Positions 54,670 to 64,000 of a stretch of 64,000 nucleotides of DNA are shown piece by piece; the stretch's first letter is position 1, and the number at the start of each line of letters is the position of its first letter. Both the position numbers and the translations under genes were made by a program. The notes beneath the pieces are model-generated. The model saw only the letters and a program-made list of their open reading frames with translations, ran no database searches and was not told the DNA's origin. Source of the DNA: Terriglobia bacterium (lineage in GTDB: Bacteria > Acidobacteriota > Terriglobia > JAIQFV01); NCBI GenBank assembly GCA_028716525.1, contig JAQUPQ010000009.1, forward strand, positions 41,539-105,538. Direction: 5' to 3'.

Positions 54670-54844
54670 TTCCAAATTCCAAAATCCAAATTCCAAACAA
54701 AACCCAAATCTCAAAATTCAAACGAACTTCTCGTTGACAGTAGTGTCTCATCCCGCTTCAGTGGGATTTTGGTAACGGGTAATTCTTCTTCCATAGGAAA
54801 AGAAGGCCTTCATTTCAAAATTTAGATTTTGGAATTTGGGAATT
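54670..54844. repeat. Inverted pair of TTCCAAAT word repeats
   Basis: Arm 54670-54697 (TTCCAAATTCC / AAAATCCAAATTCC words) is matched by the reverse complement at 54817-54844 (AAAATTTAGATTTTGG / AATTTGGGAATT), with a loop of about 119 bases. Same word family at 48100-48130. No gene is seen in the 362 bases between the HD-GYP gene and the MobA-like gene. Confidence 0.65.
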
Positions 54845-54913
54845 GGACTCTATTCATCCGTCTGTTGACCCCATAGGTTGACGCATATGCGCCCTGCGGG
54901 ATGAGTGACTGTC

Positions 54914-54979
54914 CCTGACCCCTGGCACCTGACCCCTGACCCCTGACCCCTGACACCTCAAACCTCACACCTCGCACCC
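54914..54979. repeat. CACCTGACCCCTGAC word array upstream of the MobA-like gene
   Basis: Repeated words CCCCTGACC, GGCACCTGAC, CACCTCAAACC and CACCTCGCACCCC run in one array ending about 25 bases before the ATG at 55004. A second copy (GCGCCTCAAACCTCACC...CACACCTCAAACC) lies at 55644-55682 after the gene, so the gene is bracketed by the family of the repeat at 332-549. Confidence 0.7.
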
Positions 54980-55003
54980 CACGCGTCATGTTACAATCTC
55001 CCC

Positions 55004-55609
55004 ATGATCGTCGGAGTCATCCTGGCCGCCGGTGAATCGAGGCGCATGGGCGAGCCGAAAGCGCTTTTGAAGATCGGTGACCACACATTTCTGGATCACA
55101 TCGCCCAGTCTCTTCGGGCGTCGGCCGTCGATATGGTGTACGCGGTGTTGGGCGACCACAGCAGGAAGATCGCGGCCTCCATGGATAAAAATATTTTGTG
55201 CATCTACAACCCGGACTATCGCCAGGGCCAGCTTTCTTCGTTGAAGACCGCCATCGCGAAGATCCAGTACGAAAACTGCGATGGGATTCTGGTATGGCTG
55301 GTGGATCATCCGCTGGTGACTCCGATGGTGGCGTCCCGACTGGTGGAGGAATTTTATTCGAGTAAGAAGAGGATCATCATGCCGACTCACCAAGGCAAGC
55401 GCGGTCATCCGGTTTTGTACTCCCGGGAGATTTTTTCCGCACTTCTCGGCACCTCCAATGATCAAGGCGCCAACACCGTCCGCCTTTCCCATCTGGAGCA
55501 CACCTGCGAGGTCGAGGTGGACGACCCCGGCATTCTTATTGATATTGATACCCCGGAGGATTACAAACGGCATATCACCCCGGTTGCGACGACCATTCCC
55601 GCCTTCTAA
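55004..55609 (+). CDS. MobA/MocA-like nucleotidyltransferase
   Basis: 201-residue GT-A-type NTP transferase. The N-terminal signature LAAGESRRMGEPKALLKIGDHTFLDHI matches MobA/MocA-like enzymes (molybdenum cofactor guanylyl/cytidylyltransferases), and the WLVDHPLVTP and RGHPVLYSREIF motifs follow. No molybdoenzyme or other cofactor gene adjoins it, so related NTP-transferases (for example CoxL-associated or sugar-nucleotide types) remain possible. The gene is framed by word repeats on both sides. Confidence 0.88.
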   Translation: MIVGVILAAGESRRMGEPKALLKIGDHTFLDHIAQSLRASAVDMVYAVLGDHSRKIAASMDKNILCIYNPDYRQGQLSSLKTAIAKIQYENCDGILVWLVDHPLVTPMVASRLVEEFYSSKKRIIMPTHQGKRGHPVLYSREIFSALLGTSNDQGANTVRLSHLEHTCEVEVDDPGILIDIDTPEDYKRHITPVATTIPAF

Positions 55610-55846
55610 TCCAGCCGGTCGAGTGTGATTTCCGAAATCCTGCGCCTCAAACCTCACCTCTCATACCTCACACCTCAAACCTTATCTTTCGATCAAATCC
55701 CATTGACTTGATAAGCCCTCGCTTTTAAGATGAAAGCGTCTTCATTCATACCGAGCGATATTCAGGTCGGCAGGACCTGTTCATACTGACCCCGTGGTCG
55801 GTTGTATGAATTTCATGGGCACGTGTTTGCTTCTGAAAGGAGCGGC

Positions 55847-58810
55847 GTGACGCGACAGTCTGCTGCAACAAAGATTTCCGCCGTGCGGCGCGGCAGTTTG
55901 GCCAGGCGCCAGGCCGCCCTGCTTCGTCTCAGTACAGAAATCGCCGCCGCCATCGATGAAGCCGAGGTGTGTCGGCGGGTCGTGAACGGCTTGCACGACG
56001 TGGCCTTGGGTTACGACTTTATCGGCCTGTTTCTGCTGGATGAGAAGAGCGGTGATCGCGTCTTGAGTGCCAGCGCCGGTTGGTCCTCTGCAGCCATAGG
56101 TTGGCGCATTCCGCCGGGAAAAGGATTAAGTGAGCGGGCGCTGCTGGACGGAAAACTTCATTACTCCCCCGAAGTTCAGCGCGAGCCGCTCTATGCACCC
56201 ACCATCAAAAGTGGTTCGGAAGTCGACGTTCCCATTCAAATCAATGAAAAGACCATGGGCGTTCTGGTCATTGAAAGCACGCGCCGGAAGGCTTTTGGTC
56301 CGGATGATTTTGAAATTTTGAATGCTGCGGCGATTCAGGCGGGAATCGCCATCGGTAGGGCGCGGCTTCTGGCCGCTGAACGTCAACGAGCCAACGTTCA
56401 TAAGGCCTTGCTCGATACCATGGCCGATCTTTTGGCGGAGTTGGAACTTTCCAAACTCTTGCAGGCCGTGCTGAACCGCGCGGTCTCGTTGCTCGGGGTG
56501 ACGGGCGGGGAACTTGCCATTTACGATGAAGCCGAGGAGTGCCTGGAAATCGTCGTGTGCCAAAATGTGGAAGGGAAGGACACCACCGGAACACGGCTCC
56601 AGCTCGGAGAAGGGGCCATGGGACAAGTGGCGCAGACCCACGAGCCGCTCATCATCCCCGAATATCGCGAATGGTTGGGCCGATCTCCGCAATATGAAGA
56701 TGTGTCCGTTCATGCCGTCATGGTGGCGCCTCTTTTGATCGGGGGCCGGCTGGTGGGCGCGATCGCCATCGTCGATAAGGATCCCCACCGACAATTCGGC
56801 GCCGCCGATTTGGAGCTTTTGAATTTATTCGGCCCCCACGCCGCACTGGCCATTGAAAACGCCCGATTATTCACCTCCTCAAAACAACAGAAACAATACT
56901 TCGAGGCGGTGGTCCTCAACAGTCCGGTCGCCATCGTGACGCTGGATTTGGACCAAAACATTGCCTCCATTAACCCCGCTTTTGAAAGACTGTTTGGATA
57001 TTCTCAAGCCGAAGTCATCGGAAAAAATCTCGACGAGCTCATCAATACTGAAGAAACCTTGAAGGAAGCGGTTTCCTACACCGTACAAGCGCTGGACCAC
57101 ACGGCGCACGGGATTGGACAGCGGCGCCGCAAAGACGGCTCCCTCATCGACGTGGAACTCGCCGGAGTGCCGGTGATTGTCGACGGCAAACACGTGGGCG
57201 TCATGGCCCTGTATCACGACGTGACCGAGTTGCTGCGGGCTCGGGAAGAAGCCGAGGCCGCCAACCGCGCCAAGAGCCAGTTTCTGGCCAATATGAGCCA
57301 TGAACTGCGCACGCCTTTGAATGCCATCATCGGATACAGTGAAATGCTTCAGGAGGAAGCCGAAGATCTCGACCAGAAAGACTTCATTCCGGACCTGCAG
57401 AAGATTCGCGCCGCCGGTAAACACCTGCTGGCTTTGATCAATGACATCCTGGATCTCTCGAAAATTGAGGCCGGCAAGATGGAGTTGTACCTTGAAGATT
57501 TTTCGATTCTCGAAATGCTCGAAGACGTGTCCACAACCGTAAGCCCGCTCGTGGAGAAGAACGCCAACGCCTTGAAGATGGAATGTCCGCCGGACATCGG
57601 CAGTATACATGCCGACTTGACGAAGGTGCGTCAGGTGTTGTTCAACCTGCTCTCCAATGCCTGCAAGTTTACTTCCCACGGTAACATCACCTTGGCCGTT
57701 CAGAGATGTCGGAACAATTCTTCCGAGCATGTGGAGTTTCGGGTCTCCGACACGGGAGTGGGAATGACCTCGGAGCAACTTGGAAAGGTCTTCGAGGCCT
57801 TTGCGCAAGCCGATGCCTCAGTCACCCGGAAATACGGCGGAACGGGGTTAGGTTTGGCGATCACCCGGCGATTCTGCAACATGATGGGCGGTTCGATCCG
57901 CGCCCAGGCAACGCCCAACGTGGGCTCAACCTTTGTTGTTTCGCTTCCATCCCGGGTCAGAGAGTTGGGCGTGCTGGAGGCAGAACAAAGGTCCGCGAGC
58001 GGCGCGGGGACGGAACTGCCCGCATCCGATCACCCGGACGGACCTCTGGTCCTGGTCATCGATGACGATCCTGCGATGCGAGAACTTCTCACGCGTTTTC
58101 TCACCAAAGAAGGGTTTCGCGTAGCCACGGCCGAAAGCGGCGAAAGTGGAATTCAATTGGCACAGGAGCTGAACCCTTTGGCTATCGCGCTGGACGTCAT
58201 TATGCCGGGCATGGACGGCTGGGCCGTGATCACGGCGTTGAAAGCCGACTCCAAATTGTCGTCCATCCCCATCATCATGACGACTGTTCTTGATGAGAAG
58301 CCTCTGGGCTATGCCTTGGGAGCTGTGGAATATCTGACCAAGCCGATCGATCGAGAGCGGTTCCTTTCGGTTTTGGAACATTACAGGAACAGTCAGTCTA
58401 CGGGGCCGGTCCTGGTGGTCGAGGACGATGCGGCCACGCGCGACCTGCTGGGGCGCATGCTGGCGAAGAACGGATGGGAAGTCGAGCACGCCGAGAATGG
58501 TGAGGTGGGATTGCTACGCGTGACAGCAAGGAAGCCGGCGCTGATCCTCTTGGACCTCATGATGCCGTGCATGGACGGATTCGAGTTCGTTGAAAATCTC
58601 CGCAAAAAACCCGAGTGGCACTCCATTCCTGTGATTGTGATTACCGCCAAGATTGTGACGGAGGAAGATCGCCGCCGTTTGAACAGCTCGGTGCACATGA
58701 TTTTTGATAAACGCGCTTACAGTCAAGAGGAGTTGCTGCGCGAAGTCAAGGATTTGGTCCAATCCTATGCGCCTCCTCGTCCGGACAAGTCAGGTCAACC
58801 TCATGCCTAA
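55847..58810 (+). CDS. Hybrid histidine kinase: GAF-GAF-PAS-HisKA-HATPase-REC-REC
   Basis: 987-residue cytoplasmic sensor with no TM segment. In order: GAF 1 (about 30-175), GAF 2 (about 190-345), PAS (about 350-470, [36 protein letters not shown]), HisKA with H485 ([20 protein letters not shown]), HATPase_c ([25 protein letters not shown]), then two receivers with D783 ([10 protein letters not shown]) and D903 ([10 protein letters not shown]). The best start is the GTG at 55847 with AAAGGAG just upstream; a TTG at 55802 lies in the same frame. The next receiver gene overlaps its end by 8 bases. Likely ligands of GAF domains (cyclic nucleotides, haem, redox) cannot be told. Confidence 0.95.
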   Translation: MTRQSAATKISAVRRGSLARRQAALLRLSTEIAAAIDEAEVCRRVVNGLHDVALGYDFIGLFLLDEKSGDRVLSASAGWSSAAIGWRIPPGKGLSERALLDGKLHYSPEVQREPLYAPTIKSGSEVDVPIQINEKTMGVLVIESTRRKAFGPDDFEILNAAAIQAGIAIGRARLLAAERQRANVHKALLDTMADLLAELELSKLLQAVLNRAVSLLGVTGGELAIYDEAEECLEIVVCQNVEGKDTTGTRLQLGEGAMGQVAQTHEPLIIPEYREWLGRSPQYEDVSVHAVMVAPLLIGGRLVGAIAIVDKDPHRQFGAADLELLNLFGPHAALAIENARLFTSSKQQKQYFEAVVLNSPVAIVTLDLDQNIASINPAFERLFGYSQAEVIGKNLDELINTEETLKEAVSYTVQALDHTAHGIGQRRRKDGSLIDVELAGVPVIVDGKHVGVMALYHDVTELLRAREEAEAANRAKSQFLANMSHELRTPLNAIIGYSEMLQEEAEDLDQKDFIPDLQKIRAAGKHLLALINDILDLSKIEAGKMELYLEDFSILEMLEDVSTTVSPLVEKNANALKMECPPDIGSIHADLTKVRQVLFNLLSNACKFTSHGNITLAVQRCRNNSSEHVEFRVSDTGVGMTSEQLGKVFEAFAQADASVTRKYGGTGLGLAITRRFCNMMGGSIRAQATPNVGSTFVVSLPSRVRELGVLEAEQRSASGAGTELPASDHPDGPLVLVIDDDPAMRELLTRFLTKEGFRVATAESGESGIQLAQELNPLAIALDVIMPGMDGWAVITALKADSKLSSIPIIMTTVLDEKPLGYALGAVEYLTKPIDRERFLSVLEHYRNSQSTGPVLVVEDDAATRDLLGRMLAKNGWEVEHAENGEVGLLRVTARKPALILLDLMMPCMDGFEFVENLRKKPEWHSIPVIVITAKIVTEEDRRRLNSSVHMIFDKRAYSQEELLREVKDLVQSYAPPRPDKSGQPHA

Positions 58811-59180
58811 GATTCTTTTGGTGGAAGACAACGAAATGAACCGCGACATGCTTTCCCGCCGCCTGATTAAACGGGGCTTCGAGATTGTCATGGCGGTAGA
58901 CGGACGCCAAGGTTTGGAGATGGCTCGACAGGAATCTCCCGATCTGATTTTGATGGACATGAGCCTGCCGGAAATGGATGGGTGGGAGACCACGCGGCAA
59001 CTCCGCTCCGATGAGCGCATCCGCAGTATTCCGGTGATCGCGCTTACCGCGCACGCCATGGCGGGCGATCGCGAAAAAGCAATGCAGGCGGGCTGCAATG
59101 ACTACGACACCAAACCCATCGAATTTCCGCGCCTTCTCGAAAAGATCGACATCCTTATTAATGGAAAGGCCCAGGCATGA
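58803..59180 (+). CDS. CheY-like single-domain response regulator
   Basis: 125-residue receiver with acidic pocket VEDN (8-11), phospho-acceptor D52 (LILMDMSLPEMDG) and the K in DTKPIEF. No output domain is present. It overlaps the hybrid kinase by 8 bases and the next gene by 4 (ATGA), so all three are translationally coupled. Probably a shuttle or sink in the phosphorelay. It is of the DivK/CheY-like group, with ALTAHAMAGDREKAMQAGCNDY. Confidence 0.93.
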   Translation: MPKILLVEDNEMNRDMLSRRLIKRGFEIVMAVDGRQGLEMARQESPDLILMDMSLPEMDGWETTRQLRSDERIRSIPVIALTAHAMAGDREKAMQAGCNDYDTKPIEFPRLLEKIDILINGKAQA

Positions 59181-60364
59181 ATTCGGTTCCAGCCTCGTTA
59201 CTGGTGGTCGATGACAATGAGATGAACCGCGACATGCTGGCGCGCCGCCTGGAACGCCGTGGCTTCAAGGTGTCTCTCGCGGAGGACGGTCATCAAGCCA
59301 TGGAACTGATCCGCGACGGTTCCTTCGATTTGGTTCTGCTCGACGTCATGATGCCGGGAGTGGATGGGCTGCAGGTTCTGCAACAGGTTCGCGAATCCCG
59401 CTCCGTCAAAGACCTGCCCATCATCATGGCTACGGCCAAGGATCGAAGCGAGGATGTGGTTCGCGCTTTGGAGTTGGGGGCCAATGACTACGTCACTAAA
59501 CCAATCGACTTTCCGGTTGTCCTGGCCCGCATTCAGACTCAACTATCGCTCAAACGCGCCACCGAACAGCTGGAAGCCGCACACGCTCGGATGAAGAAAG
59601 ATCTCGAAGCCGCGTCCAGGATTCAGCACTCCCTGATGCCTACGAATCCTCCCGATGGGGGCGGGGTGCGATTTGCCTGGAGTTATCGGCCCTGCGATGA
59701 GTTGGCGGGGGATATTCTGGGCATCGAGCCGCTGGATGCCCGGCACATCGCGATTTACCTCCTGGACGTGAGCGGACATGGAGTTCCCTCCGCCTTGCTG
59801 GCGGTTTCACTCCACCGCCTTCTATCTCATACCGCCGAAGGGTCGATTGTGGTGCAGCCTTCCCGGAACGGAACTCGCGGTCGAGTCCCCACGTCTCCCC
59901 CAGAGGTTGTCGGGCATTTGAACAAACGATTTCCCATGAACCCTGAGACGCACCAGTACTTCACTTTGCTCTACGGTGTCTTGGATCTCGAATCGCGGGA
60001 ATTTGTTTTTACTTCCGCCGGCCATCCGGAACCGATTCACTTAAGCGGCGCAGCGCATCAGCCTGTCGCGGCTGAGAATGGGTTTCCGGTGGGATGGTTT
60101 GCTACGGCAAATTATGGAGAGGCCCGCGTCAAACTCAATCCCGGCGATCGATTGTATCTGTACTCGGATGGCATTGTGGACGCGGCCAACGCGGAGGCGG
60201 AGCGATTCGAAAAGGAGCGCTTGGCAGCTACGCTGGCTGAACTCGGCGCGTTGCCGCTTCAGGAGAGTGTTGACGGTCTGATTAGGAAAGTAGAAAGTTG
60301 GAGTGATGGCGGCAAACCCGACGACGACGTGTCTATCGTGGCGCTGGAAATTTCCCCATCGTAA
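59177..60364 (+). CDS. Receiver-PP2C (SpoIIE/RsbU-type) phosphatase
   Basis: 395 residues: an N-terminal receiver (D56 in VLLDVMMPGVDG; K in VTKPIDF), a coiled-coil linker (about 125-155, TEQLEAAHARMKKDLEAASRIQHSLMP), and a PP2C-type SpoIIE domain with GDILGIEPLD, LLDVSGHGVPSALLAV and DDDVSIVALE. Such proteins act on anti-anti-sigma factors (STAS proteins) in partner-switching; no STAS or anti-sigma gene is nearby, so its target lies elsewhere. Output of the phosphorelay encoded upstream. Start ATG overlaps the previous stop. Confidence 0.94.
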   Translation: MNSVPASLLVVDDNEMNRDMLARRLERRGFKVSLAEDGHQAMELIRDGSFDLVLLDVMMPGVDGLQVLQQVRESRSVKDLPIIMATAKDRSEDVVRALELGANDYVTKPIDFPVVLARIQTQLSLKRATEQLEAAHARMKKDLEAASRIQHSLMPTNPPDGGGVRFAWSYRPCDELAGDILGIEPLDARHIAIYLLDVSGHGVPSALLAVSLHRLLSHTAEGSIVVQPSRNGTRGRVPTSPPEVVGHLNKRFPMNPETHQYFTLLYGVLDLESREFVFTSAGHPEPIHLSGAAHQPVAAENGFPVGWFATANYGEARVKLNPGDRLYLYSDGIVDAANAEAERFEKERLAATLAELGALPLQESVDGLIRKVESWSDGGKPDDDVSIVALEISPS

Positions 60365-60413
60365 TTTCATTTAATACTTTGATGGCGTTGACGACTTTGG
60401 CTTTTATGAAAAA

Positions 60414-60451
60414 GGCAGCGGCCTTTGCGTGCCATCGCAAGAACCGCTGCC
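60414..60451 (+). terminator. Possible terminator hairpin after the phosphatase gene
   Basis: GGCAGCGG (60414-60421) / CCGCTGCC (60444-60451) form an 8-bp stem with a further TTGCG/CGCAA pair inside. Only a short TTTT follows after AGGCA, so termination is uncertain. Confidence 0.5.
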
Positions 60452-60488
60452 AGGCATTTTCGAGTCCCAATACGCCGATCAAAAGTCA

Positions 60489-60641
60489 TGGTAGTGACTC
60501 ATTTTGAATGGGGTGGCGCACACATGCGCTCCAGGCATGTGTGCGGAGTCCCTCTGTTGATGTACGCACACATCGTCCGCCACGGCGGCCGATGTATGCG
60601 CCACCCAGAGGTGAAAAAGAATTCAATATGAGTCACTACCA
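60489..60641. mobile_element. MITE-like element, 153 bp, with terminal inverted repeats and 6-bp duplication
   Basis: Ends 60489-60509 and 60621-60641 are inverted repeats matching at 20 of 21 positions (TGGTAGTGACTCAT...). Each end is flanked outwards by AAGTCA (60483-60488 and 60642-60647), as expected for a target duplication. Inside, a second inverted pair GGGTGGCGCA-type (60511-60525 / 60592-60606, 14 of 15) and smaller palindromes (CACACATGC...GCATGTGTG) allow a long cruciform. There is no ORF. This has the form of a non-autonomous transposon (MITE); the parental transposase is not in the window. Confidence 0.75.
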
Positions 60642-60673
60642 AAGTCATCCACCGATTCGAGCAGACGGACGAA

Positions 60674-63600
60674 CTACTTCCTTTCTTCCTGCGCCGCGAC
60701 CTTTTCTGTAGCCGGCGTTGCTCGTTGGGCTTTGACCGGATGCAGCGCTTTGGTCGGGTAAGGCGGTTTCTTCAGGGGCGCGGCCGCAGTCTTCAATCCC
60801 TCTTTGGCCAGCTCAATGGCTTTCTCGAGTTGCGGGTCGTGACCTTGCAAGACGAGATCGGGGCGCTGGTCCACGACGTAATCAGGATCGACACCGTGAT
60901 TCTCCACGACCCATTCACCGCCTCCCTTGGCATTCGGCTCCCACCACGCCCAGCCGGGAGCGCTCACAAAGCCGCCATCCAGCATCGGCGGAAAACCTCC
61001 AATTCCGATCAAGCCGCCCCAGGTGCGCGTTCCCACCAGCGGACCAAGCTTCTCCTTCTTGAAATAGAACGGGAAAAGATCGCCCCCCGAACCGGCCTGC
61101 TCGTTCACGATCATCACTTTCGGGCCGAAGATGGCCGACTGCGGAATGAACTCCTTGCCTTCACGACCGGAGAGAGCCAGGAGCAGGTGTCGACCCAGCT
61201 TTTCGGTGTAGAAGTCCGGTGACCAGCCGCCGTGGTTAAAGCGCTCGTCCACGATGAGACCTTCTTTTCCCTGCTGTCCGGTGAAGTACTTGTCAAACAT
61301 GATGACGCCGGAGACGGAGGTATCGGGGACATGCATGTAGCCGATGCGCCCGCCGGTCGCTTCCTCAACCTTGCGCCGATTGTTCTCCACCCAGTTGAAA
61401 TACCGCAGAGGGGCTTCATTGCCGATGGTTTTGATCGTGATGTTCCAAGCCCCTTCGCTGCCGGGTCTGTCGTTGATTTTCAGGGTCACTATCCGGTTGG
61501 CCATGTTCTGGAAGCAGGCGTACGGTTCGCGATCTGCCCGGGTCAACTGTCCTTCGACCGCGATCAGATAATTACCTTCCTTCACTTTCAAGCCCGGTTC
61601 CGTGAGAGGCGAGCGCGTGTCGTCATTCCAGTTTTCACCGGGATAGATTTTCGTGATTTTGAAGAAGCCTCCTTCGGGCACCAGATCGGCTCCCAGCATG
61701 CCCACGCCGATACGTCGGCGCGCCGGCAAGTCTCCGCCCCCGACATAGGTGTGCGAGGTGTCGAGTTCGGCGATCATTTCGCCGATGATGTAATTCAGAT
61801 CGTTGCGATGGGCCACCCAGGGAAGCAACGATTCATAGCGTTTGCCAATCGCCGTCCAGTCGAGTCCGCCCATGTTGGGATCCCAGTAGAAATCCCGCTC
61901 TATACGCCAGGCTTCATGCAAAATTTCTTTCCACTCTTCTTTGGGATCAGAAAACACCTGCATGCTTGAGGTATCGACCTTGCCGTCGCCCACTTTCTTT
62001 CCAGGCGCAGGTTCAATGATCCCGATGGATCCACTGGCGGCATAAATGAGTTTGTCGCCTTCTTTATCGAGTTCATAACCGCCAACGCCCGAAAGCAGAA
62101 CTTTGTCTTCGCGTTTCTTGACATCGTACATGTGAAGTGTTCCGGAAGGCTGAGACTGACCCGGAAGGCCCATCTGCGTGGCTTCGATGGGAGCCGTCAT
62201 GTAAAAGAGTTTGTCCTTGCGCACCGCAAGACGCGCATACATGGCCGCGGGCAAAGGCACCTGCGAGATGCGCTTCGATAAGCCTTCCAAATCGATCTGG
62301 ATGGGTTTGACGTCCGGTTTCTTCTCTTCCGCCTTCTTTTCGTCAGCCTTTTTTTCGCCCTCCTCCTGAGATTTGGCCTCGGCCTTCTTGTCGTTTACTT
62401 GGGCAGATGTTTCTTCAGACTTTTTATCGCCATTGGGTTTTTTGTCGCCTTCGGCTTTCTTTTCTTCCGCCTTCTTTTCATCGGCATCTTTTTCTTCGTC
62501 ATTCTGCGGCCCAAAAGGAGCGGCTTCGTCGGCTTTCAACGTTAAAGCGAAGATGCCCCGAATGTTGTAATAGTTGAATCGCAGGTCGGTGGCGCCGTTC
62601 GTGGGGAAGAAGAATCGATCGGAAAGGAAGTAGAGGTATTTGCCCTGGGGGTCAAACACGGGATTACTGTCGTCGTAGAATCCTTGGCTGACTTGATGGA
62701 CTTTCTTCTGTTCGAGCGAGTACAGAAAGAGGAAGTCTTTTCCTGAGGCATAGATGGGCTTGGAGTATGCCATCCAGCGGCTGTCGGAAGACCAGGAGGG
62801 ACGCATCTGACTGTTGTACTCGGCCGTGTCCACCAGAACCGGCTCTTTTTTCTCGATGTCGACATACCAAAGTCTCAGTCGTTTATCGCAATAGGCGAGC
62901 TTTTTCGAATCCGGCGACCATGCAAGATTGTAGAGATAACGGGTATCGGCGCCTGTATGAGTGAGACGGATTTCATCTCCGCTCTTTTGGGGTTGCAAGT
63001 AGATCTCGTACTCCCCGGGGCGGTCCGAAAAATAGGCGATCCATTTTCCGTCGGGAGACCACACGGGATGGAACTCATGAACGCCCGGGCTGTTGGTCAA
63101 ATTTCGTGGGCTGCCATGTTCGGCCGGAACAGTGAAGATCTCACCGCGGGCATCAAATAAAGCCCGGACCCCGGAGGGAGAAATGTCAAACCATCCAATC
63201 CGGCTCCCCACCGGCTTGAAATCCGAGCGCGCAGCCACATCATCACCTTCGACATGGATGGAGACGTGCCGCACTTGACTACTCGTCAGGTCGTAGGCGT
63301 AGAGAAGGCCGCCGTTTTCGAAGACGATTGAATCGGGGCCCAAGCTCGGCCACTTGATGTCAAAATCGGTGTAGCGCGTAAGCTGGGAGGTCTTTTTCGA
63401 GGAAAGATCGTAGCGAAAGAGATTCATCACTCCGTCGCGATCGGAGATGAAATAGACCGCATTGCCATACCACATGGGGAACATATCCATGCCCTCCGTG
63501 GTCGGGAGCGGATCAAAGGAGTGTTTATCCAGATCGAAGATGGCGATGGGGCTCTTCCAGCCTCCCCGATAGCGTTTCCAGGTGCGGAACTCCTGTGACG

Positions 63601-64000
63601 TGAAGTTATAGGCAATGCGCTTGCCGTCCGGCGAGAAACTGACCAACGAGGCGCGTGGGACGCTGAGCATTTCCGGGACGCCGCCTTCCGGCGAGATCAA
63701 AAACAAGCGGCTGTAATCCGGCAAATCACTCGCCCGGTTGGATCGAAATAGAATACGCCCGTCGCGCGACCAGCCCAGAACCATGTCGTCATTGGGATGG
63801 TAAGTCAGACGCCTCGGTTCTCCTCCTGCCGCGGGTACCACATAGACATCGGAATTGCCGTCGTATTCGCCCGTGAAGGCAATCCATTTGCCGTCGGGAG
63901 AAAACTTCGGAAAGAGCTCCGCCCCGGGGTGGGAAGTTAATCGACGGGCCAAACCGCCGTTGGTCGAGGTCACCCAAAGATCTTCCGCATAAACAAACAC
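60674..64000 (-). CDS. Tricorn-type protease homologue (S41), N-terminus cut by window edge
   Basis: 1108 residues are visible and the start lies beyond the right edge. The N-terminal part is made of beta-propeller repeats of the WD40/TolB type (for example GAELFPKFSPDGKWIAFTGEYDGNSDVYVVPAAGGEPRRLTYHP). A Lys/Glu-rich low-complexity linker (about residues 503-570, EEKKAEEKKAEGDKK) follows. The C-terminal part has a PDZ-like region and an S41 peptidase domain with the serine in NEQAGSGGDLFPF and a His in DTSHTYVGGGD, as in tricorn core proteins. It probably degrades peptides, either in the periplasm or cytoplasm; a signal peptide cannot be checked. The MITE-like element lies 32 bases past its stop. 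Confidence 0.92.
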   Translation of the reverse strand: MFVYAEDLWVTSTNGGLARRLTSHPGAELFPKFSPDGKWIAFTGEYDGNSDVYVVPAAGGEPRRLTYHPNDDMVLGWSRDGRILFRSNRASDLPDYSRLFLISPEGGVPEMLSVPRASLVSFSPDGKRIAYNFTSQEFRTWKRYRGGWKSPIAIFDLDKHSFDPLPTTEGMDMFPMWYGNAVYFISDRDGVMNLFRYDLSSKKTSQLTRYTDFDIKWPSLGPDSIVFENGGLLYAYDLTSSQVRHVSIHVEGDDVAARSDFKPVGSRIGWFDISPSGVRALFDARGEIFTVPAEHGSPRNLTNSPGVHEFHPVWSPDGKWIAYFSDRPGEYEIYLQPQKSGDEIRLTHTGADTRYLYNLAWSPDSKKLAYCDKRLRLWYVDIEKKEPVLVDTAEYNSQMRPSWSSDSRWMAYSKPIYASGKDFLFLYSLEQKKVHQVSQGFYDDSNPVFDPQGKYLYFLSDRFFFPTNGATDLRFNYYNIRGIFALTLKADEAAPFGPQNDEEKDADEKKAEEKKAEGDKKPNGDKKSEETSAQVNDKKAEAKSQEEGEKKADEKKAEEKKPDVKPIQIDLEGLSKRISQVPLPAAMYARLAVRKDKLFYMTAPIEATQMGLPGQSQPSGTLHMYDVKKREDKVLLSGVGGYELDKEGDKLIYAASGSIGIIEPAPGKKVGDGKVDTSSMQVFSDPKEEWKEILHEAWRIERDFYWDPNMGGLDWTAIGKRYESLLPWVAHRNDLNYIIGEMIAELDTSHTYVGGGDLPARRRIGVGMLGADLVPEGGFFKITKIYPGENWNDDTRSPLTEPGLKVKEGNYLIAVEGQLTRADREPYACFQNMANRIVTLKINDRPGSEGAWNITIKTIGNEAPLRYFNWVENNRRKVEEATGGRIGYMHVPDTSVSGVIMFDKYFTGQQGKEGLIVDERFNHGGWSPDFYTEKLGRHLLLALSGREGKEFIPQSAIFGPKVMIVNEQAGSGGDLFPFYFKKEKLGPLVGTRTWGGLIGIGGFPPMLDGGFVSAPGWAWWEPNAKGGGEWVVENHGVDPDYVVDQRPDLVLQGHDPQLEKAIELAKEGLKTAAAPLKKPPYPTKALHPVKAQRATPATEKVAAQEERK

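Overview
The window looks like chromosomal DNA of a diderm (LPS-bearing), aerobic or facultative bacterium, most likely an Acidobacteriota member. The signs are an LPS-export module next to rpoN-hpf-rapZ, OmpA/Pal-type and glycine-zipper envelope proteins, a tricorn-type protease, a class A RNase P RNA, an ArgS with an atypical KMSKS loop, and gene-poor intergenic DNA full of degenerate word-like inverted repeats. The phylum call is inference from gene content and style; no rRNA or tRNA gene was seen.

Layout. 1-7 kb: edge of a DUF47 gene, then a minus-strand 2-oxo acid dehydrogenase operon (lpdA, E1 alpha, a two-helix ferritin-like protein, E1 beta, E2, lipA). 7-9.7 kb: solitary HigA, a 53-residue membrane protein, isolated nuoI and repeat-rich DNA. 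9.7-13.3 kb: NtrC-type regulator, histidine kinase and a QseG-like protein. 13.6-16 kb: two paralogous glycine-zipper secreted proteins flanking an OmpA-like lipoprotein. 16-23 kb: folE, then an iron-sulfur assembly locus split around a MerR-type regulator (minus: merR-iscS-iscU-nifU C-terminal type; plus: iscA-iscX-hscB-hscA). 23-32 kb: DUF4149, YqaA, ligA, patatin, rnpB, NlpC/P60, argS. 32-33 kb: a sulfurtransferase preceded by a 26-codon leader ending in a Cys-rich run. 33-45 kb: recJ, fused lptC/lptA, lptB, rpoN, hpf, rapZ, two polyprenyl/polysaccharide glycosyl genes and a PilP-like protein. 45-54.6 kb: solute-binding lipoprotein, ECF sigma factor, TPR-CHAT protease, zinc-finger anti-sigma-like protein, a subtilase carrying 12 copies of an octapeptide, and an HD-GYP protein. 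55-60.4 kb: MobA-like transferase and a phosphorelay (hybrid kinase, CheY-like receiver, receiver-PP2C phosphatase) with overlapping genes. 60.5 kb: a 153-bp MITE-like element. 60.7-64 kb: a tricorn-type protease running off the window.

The most unusual region is 47.4-54.6 kb. A sigma factor, a candidate anti-sigma protein and two proteases from different clans (CHAT caspase-like and S8 subtilase) lie together on one strand. The subtilase has QSTV(A/S)LLN octapeptides inserted between its catalytic Asp and His. This could be a signal-controlled protease cascade. Other distinctive points are the Cys leader peptide, the MerR-type replacement for IscR with a classic spacer dyad, HscB with a eukaryote-like zinc ribbon, the ferritin-like gene inside the dehydrogenase operon, and the MITE with a 6-bp target duplication.
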